Shown piece by piece: positions 23,002 to 31,262 of a DNA stretch of 64,000 nucleotides (position 1 is its first letter; each line of letters starts with the position of its first letter). This DNA comes from Clostridiales bacterium (lineage in GTDB: Bacteria > Bacillota > Clostridia > Christensenellales > JAISNN01), in assembly GCA_031289755.1 (NCBI GenBank), contig JAITOU010000025.1, positions 1 through 64,000 on the forward strand, read 5' to 3'. Below the pieces are notes generated by a model, which made no database searches, was not told the origin of the DNA, and was given only the letters and a program-made list of their open reading frames with translations. Made by a program: the position numbers and the translations under genes.

Positions 23002-25368
23002 TTATTCCATATCCTTCATGGAGGCGTTCATATCTATTTTTTTGAGCTTTCCGTACATAAACACTCCTACGATAGACGTAAATAGAAACGTCGCGGCAAA
23101 AGCCAAGATGAAGCTGAGCGGAGTAATATGACGACCCATCATCATATTTATGCCGTCCATAAGCTTGACGACGTATTCGAGCAGAAGTACGCCGAGTCCC
23201 AAGCCGGCAATACTGCCCAAAAGCGTCAGGATTGCCGTTTCGCGGTAGACATATCCGGCGACCTCGCGGTCGTGATAACCCAAAACCTTTAACGCGGCTA
23301 TTTCTTTTTTGCGTTCTTCGATATTGACGTTTGTGAGATTGTATATCACTATTACCGCGAGCGCGCCTGCCGAGACTATGATGATGATTATGACAAAATT
23401 TATTTGCAGCAGCGGTCTTTGAAATACTTCCTTTGTTTCGGACAAAAGCTCCGAAGTAGAAACACCGTTTAAGGCGGACAGGCTTTCGTTTATTTGGTCA
23501 GCGTTGCCGCTCAACGCCGAATCCTTGACGAAGATATGCGTCGTTTCAAAGGCAAAGCCGCTGTAATTCTCCGTCATATATATATAGTTGTTGACATAGT
23601 TTTCGCTTATTTTATATACGGTATACTCGCGTCCGTCAAATACAAAAGTATCGCCTTGCTTGATACCGAGCTGTACGGATATACCTTCGCTTATGATTAC
23701 GCCGTCAGTAAGCTTTATCGGTGATTTGCTTTTGCGTTCGCGCAGGGTAATAAAGTCGTTTAGATTTTGCGCTTGTGCGTTTCGGACTACTATAAGCGTA
23801 GCCGGAACGTCTTTTTTGTCCGACAAAATATAGCCCATTTTTTGAAAGGTTTCTATATAACCGTCGGAATTATTTAAGTATTCCGATAAGCTGCCGATAG
23901 GCATTGAGCCGTCTACGCCCAAACAGACGTCGTATTTCAAAATTTCGCTGTATTGAACCTTTGTAATGCTGTCGGCAGAATCTTTCAGACCTAATCCGGC
24001 AAAGACGAGCGCGGTGCAGCCGGCGATGCCTATAATGGTCATAAAAAAATGCTTTTTGTATCTGAATACATTGCGCAAGGTAGATTTGTATTTAAATTTT
24101 AAATGCTTCCATATAAACGGAATTTTTTCTAACAATATGCGTTTTCCGGCTTTTGGTGTCTTAGGGCGGAGCAGAGCGGCAGACGTTTCTTTGAGAGTAT
24201 GCAGTGCGGAATAAACCGTCGCGCCCAATATACTTATCACCATGACGCCCGACGATATCAGGCCCGTTCCAAAATAAAACCCGTAACTTAATTCCGGCAG
24301 ATGAAACATTGTCGAAAAGGTGTTATATATGACGGCAGGCAAGAGCCTAAATCCGCTTATTACGCCGAAGGCGACGCCTATCAGGCTGGAAAACAGAGCG
24401 TACAGAATATACTTTGACGCGATTTTAAAATCGGAGTAGCCGAGTGATTTTAGCGTTCCGATAGATAAGCGTTCTTCGTTGACCGTTCTCGTCATAGTCG
24501 TCAAGACCACGAGAGTGGCGACCAACAAGAAAAAGACGGGGAAAACCACCGATATAGCTTCTATTTTGTTTGCGTTTTCTCTGAATGTCAAAAAGCTCTG
24601 ATTTGTTTCTCTGTCCGATATATACCAATCCTTGTTTTCGCCCAAAGCTTCAAAGGCTTGAATTGCTTCGTCGGTCGCTTCCTTGTAGCGGTCCGAAAAG
24701 GTGTCGAGCTTTGCATTGTCCTTGACCGTTATCAACGCGTCGGTATAAAAATTTAAGCTCTCATAATACGATATGTCAAAGTATATTATAGTATCGAGAT
24801 AACCGCGCCCGATATAGGTCAATTCCTTTTCCTTAGAAAAATACCACGCATTAGATACGATACCTACGACGGTATATTCCGCCGATACAGGCGCGATGTT
24901 TGCGACCCCGAAGGTCAGCACAGTGCCTACGGCGATGTTTTTGATATATGTTCCGCTTGTTTCGACGACTATTTCATTGTGATTATTAGGCAGCCGTCCG
25001 TCAAGCAAGACGGGCTTATTGACGATATTTTCTCCGAGCGTCAGATAATACAGACGTGCGGACATACCGTCGATGTCTGCGTCAAGGCATATCGCAGGAG
25101 TGATTTTGTCCGCATATCCGCTGTCGGTTAAAGCGGCGATATCATCCGCCGAGAGATAGGGAGCTTTGATGATAATGTCCGCCGCCGTTCTCGCGTCGAG
25201 ATAAGCGTCTATCGAAGCGCGCATATTCGGAGCGGTGGTAGAAAGCCCCGTTATAAACGCCGCACCCAAAGCCGTTATCGCAATGATTGCCAAAAAACGA
25301 CCGATATGATTTTTGATTCCTCTCGTTATGTATTTTATATAAGACCCTTTGCCGTTATTTTTTACCAT
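23002..25368 (-). CDS. ABC transporter permease, MacB/FtsX type with two FtsX modules
   Basis: 788 residues. One N-terminal membrane helix (about 22-42), a large extracellular domain (45-250), three helices (about 265-390), a second module opening with RNVFRYKKHFFMTIIGIAG, another extracellular domain, and three C-terminal helices (about 660-775). This duplicated FtsX layout matches Firmicutes exporters of lipids, peptides or antibiotics. The conserved transmission motif LGYSDFKIASKY (first module) and LGYHDREVAGYVYRE (second) contact the ATPase. It overlaps the ATPase gene by 7 nt (ATGGTAA), so the two are translationally coupled. Substrate unknown. Confidence 0.9.
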   Translation of the reverse strand: MVKNNGKGSYIKYITRGIKNHIGRFLAIIAITALGAAFITGLSTTAPNMRASIDAYLDARTAADIIIKAPYLSADDIAALTDSGYADKITPAICLDADIDGMSARLYYLTLGENIVNKPVLLDGRLPNNHNEIVVETSGTYIKNIAVGTVLTFGVANIAPVSAEYTVVGIVSNAWYFSKEKELTYIGRGYLDTIIYFDISYYESLNFYTDALITVKDNAKLDTFSDRYKEATDEAIQAFEALGENKDWYISDRETNQSFLTFRENANKIEAISVVFPVFFLLVATLVVLTTMTRTVNEERLSIGTLKSLGYSDFKIASKYILYALFSSLIGVAFGVISGFRLLPAVIYNTFSTMFHLPELSYGFYFGTGLISSGVMVISILGATVYSALHTLKETSAALLRPKTPKAGKRILLEKIPFIWKHLKFKYKSTLRNVFRYKKHFFMTIIGIAGCTALVFAGLGLKDSADSITKVQYSEILKYDVCLGVDGSMPIGSLSEYLNNSDGYIETFQKMGYILSDKKDVPATLIVVRNAQAQNLNDFITLRERKSKSPIKLTDGVIISEGISVQLGIKQGDTFVFDGREYTVYKISENYVNNYIYMTENYSGFAFETTHIFVKDSALSGNADQINESLSALNGVSTSELLSETKEVFQRPLLQINFVIIIIIVSAGALAVIVIYNLTNVNIEERKKEIAALKVLGYHDREVAGYVYRETAILTLLGSIAGLGLGVLLLEYVVKLMDGINMMMGRHITPLSFILAFAATFLFTSIVGVFMYGKLKKIDMNASMKDME

Positions 25369-26069
25369 TCTAACATCTCCGCATCGATAGGGTTTTCATT
25401 GATTTCGATACTCTCCACAGAACCGTTTTTGACGTGTATTATTCGGTCGGCAATGGCTTTTATGGCTTGATTGTGGGTGACTATTATGACGGTCTTATTG
25501 GATTTTTTTGAAAAATCACGCAGTAATTTCAAGATTTTTTTGCCCGTTTCATAGTCGAGCGCGCCCGTCGGCTCGTCGCAGAGAAGTATTTTAGGATTTT
25601 TTGCAATGGCTCTCGCTATCGATACGCGCTGTTGCTCGCCGCCCGATAGCTGTGCCGGAAAATTATTCGCACGGTCGTCGAGTCCGACGTCGCCGAGTAT
25701 TGCTTTTGCGTCGAGAGAATCCTTGCATATTTCCGTCGCAAGCTCGATATTTTCAAGGGCAGTGAGATTTGGCATTATGTTGTAAAATTGAAAGACAAAA
25801 CCCACGTCGTTGCGGCGATAATCGGTCAGCTGTTTGAGATTGAGCTTGGCGAGATTGCGTCCGTCAATGGTTATAGTGCCGCTCGACAGGACGTCCATTC
25901 CGCCGAGAAGATTGAGTATTGTAGATTTTCCCGCGCCGGACGCGCCGAGTATAGCGCAAAATTCGCCTTCGGCAATATGAAAATTTACGTTGTCGTTGGC
26001 TCGGATTTCCGTTTCACCCGTCTTATATATCTTTGTTACATTTTCAAAAACGACGTATTGACCTTCCAT
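25362..26069 (-). CDS. ABC transporter ATP-binding protein (MacB/LolD type)
   Basis: 235 residues from the ATG at 26069 (11 nt after AAGGA); the ATG at 26078 is an alternative with only 2 nt spacing, and further upstream ATGs lie at or before the likely transcription start. Walker A is GASGAGKST, the Q-loop region FVFQFYNIMPNLTA, signature LSGGEQQRVSIARA, Walker B ILLCDEPTGALD and the switch His in VTHN. It powers the permease encoded immediately downstream. Confidence 0.92.
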   Translation of the reverse strand: MEGQYVVFENVTKIYKTGETEIRANDNVNFHIAEGEFCAILGASGAGKSTILNLLGGMDVLSSGTITIDGRNLAKLNLKQLTDYRRNDVGFVFQFYNIMPNLTALENIELATEICKDSLDAKAILGDVGLDDRANNFPAQLSGGEQQRVSIARAIAKNPKILLCDEPTGALDYETGKKILKLLRDFSKKSNKTVIIVTHNQAIKAIADRIIHVKNGSVESIEINENPIDAEMLEW

Positions 26070-26124
26070 TTTTTGCATTTTCCTTTTTTTAGCGTACTGA
26101 CACGCTTGTATCATTTCAAAATTT

Positions 26125-26153
26125 AGTATATAATATATAGACGGGAAAATCAA
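26125..26153 (-). promoter_or_regulatory. Promoter of the ABC exporter operon
   Basis: Minus strand TTGATT (26153-26148), 17-bp spacer, TATACT (26130-26125). Start about 26118, roughly 50 nt before the ATPase start codon. Confidence 0.7.
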
Positions 26154-26443
26154 CCAAATATGCGCGTATTAAAAATCTTACACATGAATCAAAAAACGTG
26201 ACAATAAAAAAACAAAAAAATATTTTAAAAAACCCCTAAAAAGACATTTTATTTTAAAAAAAATATGAAATCATATATATGTATCAAGTCGGGCAACGAA
26301 AAGTCAAAGGAAATTAGCGGAGAAATAACATAAACCGTTAGAAAGAAAAAAGACAAACGGTCGGTGAGAAGCGGCATAAATTAAATATATCCGCCTTAGG
26401 TTAGGCGGATATAAAAAAATGTTGTGTAAAGCGCCGAGCTTGC
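26154..26443. other. A/T-rich gap with a terminator and possible small RNA
   Basis: No credible ORF. 26384-26418 holds a strong hairpin (ATATCCGCC/GGCGGATAT) with A/T runs on both sides, which ends the YcxB-like gene on the minus strand. On the plus strand the same hairpin would close a transcript containing ACCGTT/AACGGT at about 26335-26362, but no convincing plus-strand promoter is seen. Confidence 0.4.
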
Positions 26444-27034
26444 TTATATGCTTTGGCTTTTTGTTTTTTTGTTTTCTTCAACCGAAAAGCGCGAGCCTAA
26501 TTCCTTAGCAAAAAAGCGGCTAAGGTCGGCAGGGTCGCCTTCGGTAAAGTCGGCTTTTGGCAAGATAAAAATTGTGCGTTTGCCTACATATAGCTTAAAA
26601 GAGCGGTCGTCTTCCTTGACGGCGTACAAGCTGCGGTAGGCGTAGGCTGCTTGACGCACCGAATCGCCGCGTCCGTCAGCCGTAGATGTTTGGTGAATAG
26701 TTTTTTCGTCCAAAACGTAGTCGACCTTTGCCTTAATCCTTGACAGCCTTTCATCAGACCGTGCTTTTGAGCGCGGTATACCGACCTTGATGAGATAGAG
26801 CGGCAGGAGAATCCCGAATGCCGCAAGGATAATGCCGATTACGATAAAGCTTCCCGAAAAGGACGACTTGACTACGCCGTTCATCAAAATGCCGCCGATG
26901 ATAAGCCCTATGCCCGAAAAAATGAGAACAATGCCGAGAACAATTATGCTAAATCGCGATTGCTTATCGCGGTTAGGAAACATCGCCGCCATGACTTCTA
27001 CCATATCTAAATGGGTGTGAATCTCAAATCTCAT
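26444..27034 (-). CDS. YcxB-like membrane protein
   Basis: 196 residues. Two membrane helices (about 28-50 and 58-82) separate a short N-terminal segment from a soluble C-terminal domain with KLYVGKRTIFILPKADF and DLSRFFAKELG, which match the YcxB-like family (PF14317): a conserved sheet ending in IPK and a closing helix. Function unknown. Ribosome site GGGGGG-T, 7 nt from the ATG. Transcribed from a full-consensus promoter and divergent to the TetR gene, which might control it. Confidence 0.75.
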   Translation of the reverse strand: MRFEIHTHLDMVEVMAAMFPNRDKQSRFSIIVLGIVLIFSGIGLIIGGILMNGVVKSSFSGSFIVIGIILAAFGILLPLYLIKVGIPRSKARSDERLSRIKAKVDYVLDEKTIHQTSTADGRGDSVRQAAYAYRSLYAVKEDDRSFKLYVGKRTIFILPKADFTEGDPADLSRFFAKELGSRFSVEENKKTKSQSI

Positions 27035-27061
27035 AGTGTTACCCCCCCGATTTTCAATTAC

Positions 27062-27090
27062 ATTATAACACTGTGCCGTTACTATGTCAA
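27062..27090 (-). promoter_or_regulatory. Consensus sigma-A promoter of the YcxB-like gene
   Basis: Minus strand TTGACA (27090-27085), exactly 17 bp, TATAAT (27067-27062): a perfect match. It lies in the divergent region shared with the TetR gene. Confidence 0.85.
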
Positions 27091-27129
27091 GAAAAACAAT
27101 AATTTTATATATACAAGGAGAAAAGATAA

Positions 27130-27684
27130 ATGTACAAACAACAAAAGAATCCTTCCGCGCTGCGGTCTCAGCGTATGATAGCGGAAGCCCTGATAACGGC
27201 TATGACGTCCAAAGCATATAACGAAATAACCGTTACGGATATATGCGAAAAAGCCGATTTGGTGCGAAAAACCTTTTACCGCAACTTCGATACAAAGGAA
27301 GACGTCGTTCAATATATATTAGACGACGCCTTTAAAGCCTTTATCGCTACGCTCGACATAGAGCATATGAGTACAAGGGAAATATTTTTGGACGTATACG
27401 GCTTTATTGCAGAGCAAAAGGATTTTTTGATAATGTTTTACAAGAACGGTCTTTTTCGTTTTGCATATACAATCCTTGTAAATTTTTTGACGACCGAAAA
27501 GCTTTTTAGCAGACTTGACGCCCGAAATATCAAGCCGCAATTTTATAAGTATATGCCGCCGCAAATCGTTTCTATGGTCGTCAGCATAATAGAGACGTGG
27601 ATAGAAAGCGGCTTGACCGACAATCCGTCCGAATTGGCGGAATTTACCGAAGACGTAATGTACGGCAGGCTTTATAAGTATTAA
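27130..27684 (+). CDS. TetR/AcrR-family transcriptional regulator
   Basis: 184 residues. The N-terminal helix-turn-helix reads RMIAEALITAMTSKAYNEIT, VTDICEKADLVRKTFYRNF, with the TetR TFYRNFxxKEDV signature. The C-terminal ligand domain resembles the TetR_C_7 type common in Firmicutes (ILVNFLTTEKLF, IVSMVVSIIETWIESG). Ligand unknown. AAGGAG precedes the ATG. Divergent from the YcxB-like gene with 95 bp between the starts, so the shared promoter region is its most likely target. Confidence 0.88.
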   Translation: MYKQQKNPSALRSQRMIAEALITAMTSKAYNEITVTDICEKADLVRKTFYRNFDTKEDVVQYILDDAFKAFIATLDIEHMSTREIFLDVYGFIAEQKDFLIMFYKNGLFRFAYTILVNFLTTEKLFSRLDARNIKPQFYKYMPPQIVSMVVSIIETWIESGLTDNPSELAEFTEDVMYGRLYKY

Positions 27685-27713
27685 TTTGAGCCGCCCTTTG
27701 ACCGCCGTTTAGA

Positions 27714-27923
27714 TTATTTTATATCGGTGACGCGGAAGCCCGCGGCTTTTACGGCTTTGATGAGCTTTTTGTCGGGGACTTCCGATGTCAGTCCTACGTC
27801 GGCTGTTTTATTTTCGAGAGAAACGTTTGCGTAAGCGACGCCCTTGACCTTTTCTAATGCGGTTTTGGCGGCGTTTGTACAGTGAGAACAGGACATACCG
27901 TCGATAATTATAGTTTTGTTCAT
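27714..27923 (-). CDS. Heavy-metal-associated (CopZ-like) protein
   Basis: 69 residues, one ferredoxin-like HMA fold. The metal site is GMSCSHCTN (C12, C15); later AAGFRVTDIK closes the fold. It should carry Cu(I) or a similar soft metal. No copper ATPase or CsoR gene is nearby, so the partner is outside the window. AAAGGAG precedes the ATG. The gene is divergent from the HxlR regulator, which could control it (inference). Confidence 0.88.
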   Translation of the reverse strand: MNKTIIIDGMSCSHCTNAAKTALEKVKGVAYANVSLENKTADVGLTSEVPDKKLIKAVKAAGFRVTDIK

Positions 27924-27973
27924 AGCGATTTACTCCTTTTTTTTAGCGGCTTTTGTTTTGTGTAAAAGCCGTA

Positions 27974-28002
27974 TTGACAATGCAAAATATTTATGTTATT
28001 AT
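27974..28002 (+). promoter_or_regulatory. Promoter of the HxlR-family gene
   Basis: TTGACA (27974-27979), 17-bp spacer, TATTAT (27997-28002). The leader to the ATG at 28098 is about 90 nt and contains GTACATAC and AAGTACGCAC, possible half-sites of an operator. Confidence 0.7.
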
Positions 28003-28097
28003 ATTGTACATACATTAGGACAAAAAGTCAAGTACGCACTTTTTTATCATATAGTATCAAAAAAATAGCGTATATAATATGGTGTGGAGAGAATTTT

Positions 28098-28448
28098 ATG
28101 GATTGTTGTGAGAAGGGATATAATTGCCCTGTCAGTGCCGCGCTCAAACTTGTCGGCGGTAAATACAAATCGCTTATATTGTGGCATTTATTAAAAGGAA
28201 CTATGCGTTTTTCGCAGTTGAAGGTCATCGTAAAACAAGCGACGCCCAAAATGCTCACGCAGCAGCTCAGAGAGCTTGAAGCCGACGGGCTTATCAACCG
28301 TACAATCTATCCCGTAATACCTCCGAAGGTAGAGTATTCTCTGTCGGCTCTCGGAATGAGTATCAAGCCGATATTGGAAGCCATGTACAATTGGGGCGAA
28401 AACTATCTGCAAAGAAAAGGCGTCGAAATTAATTGCGGCATGAAATGA
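28098..28448 (+). CDS. HxlR-family winged-helix transcriptional regulator
   Basis: 116 residues from ATG 28098, which follows GGAGAG; an in-frame ATG at 27993 lies inside the promoter and is excluded. The HxlR signature is present: CPVSAALKLVGGKYKSLILWHLL, GTMRFSQLK, TPKMLTQQLRELEADGLINR and VEYSLSALG. The conserved N-terminal cysteine (here in EKGYNCPV) is the redox or electrophile sensor in many members. Target unknown; the divergent HMA gene is the nearest candidate. Confidence 0.9.
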   Translation: MDCCEKGYNCPVSAALKLVGGKYKSLILWHLLKGTMRFSQLKVIVKQATPKMLTQQLRELEADGLINRTIYPVIPPKVEYSLSALGMSIKPILEAMYNWGENYLQRKGVEINCGMK

Positions 28449-28523
28449 TTTTTTTTAACTCTTTTGCCTAAGCCGCCGCACATTTTATAGAATAAAAATG
28501 GTTTACCTTTGCCGCGCATAAGG

Positions 28524-28584
28524 TTGACAATCGCATTATTTTAGTTTATACTGTTCTTAAAAATAATCACTTTTATAAGTGATT
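28524..28584 (+). promoter_or_regulatory. bioB promoter with adjacent perfect inverted repeat
   Basis: TTGACA (28524-28529), 17-bp spacer, TATACT (28547-28552). Just downstream, AATCACTT (28565-28572) and AAGTGATT (28577-28584) form a perfect inverted repeat around TTAT, positioned at about +6 to +25. It could be a repressor operator or a short leader hairpin. It does not match the BirA or BioR consensus as I know them. Confidence 0.65.
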
Positions 28585-28604
28585 GTATAAGGACGGTATT
28601 TTTT

Positions 28605-29567
28605 ATGTCGCAAGCGCGTACTATAAAGAACAAGATATTTGACGGATACAAGCTAACCCAAGCAGAAGCGCAAGAGCTGTATGATTTTGCGGAGCTAAAA
28701 GAGCTTGCCGAGTGCGCCGACGAGATAAGAAAGTATTTTTGCGGCGACGGCTTTGACCTGTGTTCAATAGTCAACGGCAAGAGCGGAGCTTGTCCCGAAA
28801 ACTGTAAATTTTGCGCGCAATCCAAGCGGCATACGACGGGCGTAGAAACCTATCCGCTTTTAAACGAAGGGGCTGTCAGCAACGCCGCCCTGTATAATCA
28901 CAACAAGGGTGTAAACCGCTTTTCGATAGTGACATCCGGCAGAACGCTAAGCGACGGCGAAACGGACATCGTATGCAAAAATTACAAGAGTATAGCAAAG
29001 ACCTGCGATATCTTTAAATGCGCTTCGCACGGACTTTTGACCTACGGACAGTTTGAACGCCTTATAGATGCCGGAGTCAAAAGGTATCATTGCAATCTCG
29101 AAGCTTCGCGTAATTTTTTTCCGAAGATTTGCACAACGCATACCTACGACGATAAGCTCACGACCATAAGGAATGCTCAAAAGGCGGGCATGGAGGTATG
29201 CAGCGGCGGAATTTTCGGAATGGGAGAATTGCCTACGGACAGGATAGACATGGCGTTCGAGCTTAGAGAGCTTAATGTAAAATCCGTGCCAATCAATATC
29301 TTAAATCCTATTAAGGGGACGCCGCTCGGCGATTTGCCCGTATTAAATAAGGACGAAGTGATAAGGATAGTCGCCGTATACCGTTACATACTGCCAGACG
29401 CCGCTATAAGAATGGCGGGCGGACGCGGACTCTTTGACGATAAGGGCGAAGCGTTCTTTTTGTCGGGCGCAAACGCCGCCGCGACGGGCGATATGCTGAC
29501 GACGGGCGGTATAAGCATAGACAGCGACAAGGCACTTATCTCAAAATTAGGCTTTAAATTAAAATAG
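28605..29567 (+). CDS. bioB: Biotin synthase
   Basis: 320 residues, radical SAM enzyme that inserts sulfur into dethiobiotin. The cluster motif is GACPENCKFCAQS (C63, C67, C70). Other BioB marks are YHCNLEASRNFFPKICTTHT, GGIFGMGE, NILNPIKGTPL and the [2Fe-2S]-ligand arginine in AIRMAGGRGLF. No other biotin gene is nearby, so the precursor must come from elsewhere in the genome or from the environment. The frame of its stop is 3 nt from the convergent MATE stop. Confidence 0.92.
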   Translation: MSQARTIKNKIFDGYKLTQAEAQELYDFAELKELAECADEIRKYFCGDGFDLCSIVNGKSGACPENCKFCAQSKRHTTGVETYPLLNEGAVSNAALYNHNKGVNRFSIVTSGRTLSDGETDIVCKNYKSIAKTCDIFKCASHGLLTYGQFERLIDAGVKRYHCNLEASRNFFPKICTTHTYDDKLTTIRNAQKAGMEVCSGGIFGMGELPTDRIDMAFELRELNVKSVPINILNPIKGTPLGDLPVLNKDEVIRIVAVYRYILPDAAIRMAGGRGLFDDKGEAFFLSGANAAATGDMLTTGGISIDSDKALISKLGFKLK

Positions 29568-29570
29568 CTA

Positions 29571-31061
29571 TTATTCCGCTTCCGATATGGCTTCCACAGG
29601 GTTTGCTTCGGGCAATCCGCTGTCAGTACCGATATCGTCTTTGATTTTTTTTATTTCAATCGGCAATTCCAAATTGTCGATTTTTTCTTTTGTTATGCCT
29701 TTCATAAAGATAATTGCGGCAATCAAGGCGCAAAGCTCCGCGATAGGAAAAGCCCACCAAACGGTAGCTTGCGGATTTTTTGACAAGGTAAAGAGATAGG
29801 CGAGCGGCAGGGTGACGACAATCAGTCTTATCAGCGAAACAATCAGAGAGTGGACGCCCTTTCCGAACGCCTGAAAAATCCCCTGAAAGGCTATATTAGC
29901 TCCGGCGAACAAATATCCTACGGTAATGACGCGAAGCGCGGTCACGCACAATGCCACCGTGTCTTTTGACAGAGCAAAAATCCCCGCTAACGCCGCCGCG
30001 GACGCCTGCAAAACAATCAAGCCTATCAGCATAATGGCGAGAGTATAAAGCATTCCGTATTTTATGCCTTCCTTTACGCGCTTTTTGTCCTGCATACCGT
30101 AATTAAAGGCGACTATCGGAATAATCGCGTTGTTCATGCCGAATGCGGCAAAAAACACAAATTGCTGTATTTTGTAATAAACGCCGTATGCCGTCACAGC
30201 CGCTTCTGAAATCCCTACAAAAATGATATTGACTCCGTAGGTCATAAAGGACATCAACGCTTGCATGACGATTGCAGGCAGTCCGACACGGTATATTTCT
30301 TTGACGATGCCCTTGTCGGGCTTGATATACTTTAAATCCGGATTTAAATCCTTATTTAAGGTGTGATGAAAAATCACCGTCAGGACAAAGGTGACGAGCT
30401 GACCGATGACGGTCGCGTATGCCGCGCCTTGTATGCCCAACGCAGGACAGCCCAAATATCCAAAAATCATGATAGGGTCTAAAATGATATTTGTGACGGC
30501 TCCCGACAGCTGCGCGACGGTGGACAGGACGGTGCGCCCCGTCGCTTGCAGCAATTTTTCGTATACCATAGACAGGATTGCACCGAAAGAAAGGATTGTA
30601 CAGATACTCAAATACTCCGTACCCATTGCCAAAACTACGGCGTCCTTTGTCTGCGTACCGATATATGCCTTTATCGCGAAGATTCCGACGAGCAAAAAAA
30701 GCGCGTATGTAGCTAAGCCCAAAAATATACCGTTGCCGGCGATACGGTTGGCTTTTTCGCGGTTGCCTTGACCCAAGCTTTTTGAAAGCAGCGCGTTGAT
30801 ACCGACACCCGTGCCGACGCCGATAGCTATCATTAGCATTTGTATCGGAAAGGACAGCGTGAGCGCCGTCACGCCGTAGTCGCCCATGCCCGATATAGAT
30901 GCGGTATCCGGCATTTTGCTGACAAAATATGTGTCAACGATATTATAAAAGGCTTGCAAAACCATTGATATAATCATCGGCAGCCCCATACCGAGCATTA
31001 GCTTCCCGATAGGCTTGATTGCCATTTTGTTTTGTGGAAGCGCGTCTTGATTTAATGTCAT
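29571..31061 (-). CDS. MATE-family multidrug efflux transporter
   Basis: 496 residues, twelve membrane segments. The MATE repeat starts are visible as LMLGMGLPMIISMVLQAFYNIVDTYFVSK and, in the second half, IYRVGLPAIVMQALMSFMTYGVN, given here in part; the family exports cationic drugs with Na+ or H+ antiport. The C-terminal 40 residues are hydrophilic and acidic. GGAG lies 10 nt before the ATG. The gene is preceded by its own promoter and by an intrinsic terminator in the leader, so expression is probably controlled by attenuation. Confidence 0.92.
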   Translation of the reverse strand: MTLNQDALPQNKMAIKPIGKLMLGMGLPMIISMVLQAFYNIVDTYFVSKMPDTASISGMGDYGVTALTLSFPIQMLMIAIGVGTGVGINALLSKSLGQGNREKANRIAGNGIFLGLATYALFLLVGIFAIKAYIGTQTKDAVVLAMGTEYLSICTILSFGAILSMVYEKLLQATGRTVLSTVAQLSGAVTNIILDPIMIFGYLGCPALGIQGAAYATVIGQLVTFVLTVIFHHTLNKDLNPDLKYIKPDKGIVKEIYRVGLPAIVMQALMSFMTYGVNIIFVGISEAAVTAYGVYYKIQQFVFFAAFGMNNAIIPIVAFNYGMQDKKRVKEGIKYGMLYTLAIMLIGLIVLQASAAALAGIFALSKDTVALCVTALRVITVGYLFAGANIAFQGIFQAFGKGVHSLIVSLIRLIVVTLPLAYLFTLSKNPQATVWWAFPIAELCALIAAIIFMKGITKEKIDNLELPIEIKKIKDDIGTDSGLPEANPVEAISEAE

Positions 31062-31091
31062 ATTATTATTACTCCTAACAAATTGGTATTT

Positions 31092-31148
31092 TTACATAAA
31101 AAATGAGCCGTGTAAATCAATTGGTCTTATGTGATTTACACAGCTCAT
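31092..31148 (-). CDS. Possible leader peptide (uORF) of the MATE gene, 18 codons
   Basis: The minus strand from 31148 encodes MSCVNHIRPIDLHGSFFM and stops at 31092. The ORF spans the whole leader terminator: its codons 2-7 make the first stem arm and codons 10-15 the second. The ATG lies 10 nt after the -10 box, so it would have a very short or no 5' leader and no Shine-Dalgarno. Whether it is translated is unknown. Confidence 0.4.
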   Translation of the reverse strand: MSCVNHIRPIDLHGSFFM

Positions 31149-31149
31149 T
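31098..31149 (-). terminator. Leader terminator/attenuator of the MATE gene
   Basis: Arms 31149-31132 and 31119-31102 pair over 18 bp; the single non-Watson-Crick pair is a U-G wobble on minus-strand RNA and would be an A-C mismatch on the other strand, so the structure belongs to the MATE transcript. Six U residues follow (31103-31098). It sits between the promoter and the MATE ribosome site. Confidence 0.8.
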
Positions 31150-31158
31150 GTGTATTAG

Positions 31159-31187
31159 ATTATATCATATTTTGGGTGTCCGCGCAA
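31159..31187 (-). promoter_or_regulatory. Promoter of the MATE gene
   Basis: Minus strand TTGCGC (31187-31182), 17-bp spacer, TATAAT (31164-31159). The predicted start, about 31152, is only a few bases before the attenuator stem. Confidence 0.7.
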
Positions 31188-31195
31188 GTTTTTTC

Positions 31196-31224
31196 TTGCC
31201 CTTTATTTGATTTTGTGTTATCAT
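31196..31224 (+). promoter_or_regulatory. Possible promoter of the TIR-like gene
   Basis: TTGCCC (31196-31201), 17-bp spacer, TATCAT (31219-31224), predicted start about 31231. It lies back to back with the MATE promoter. Confidence 0.45.
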
Positions 31225-31262
31225 GATTATTAAGACGTGCCGTGAATCCCATGTAAGACCCG

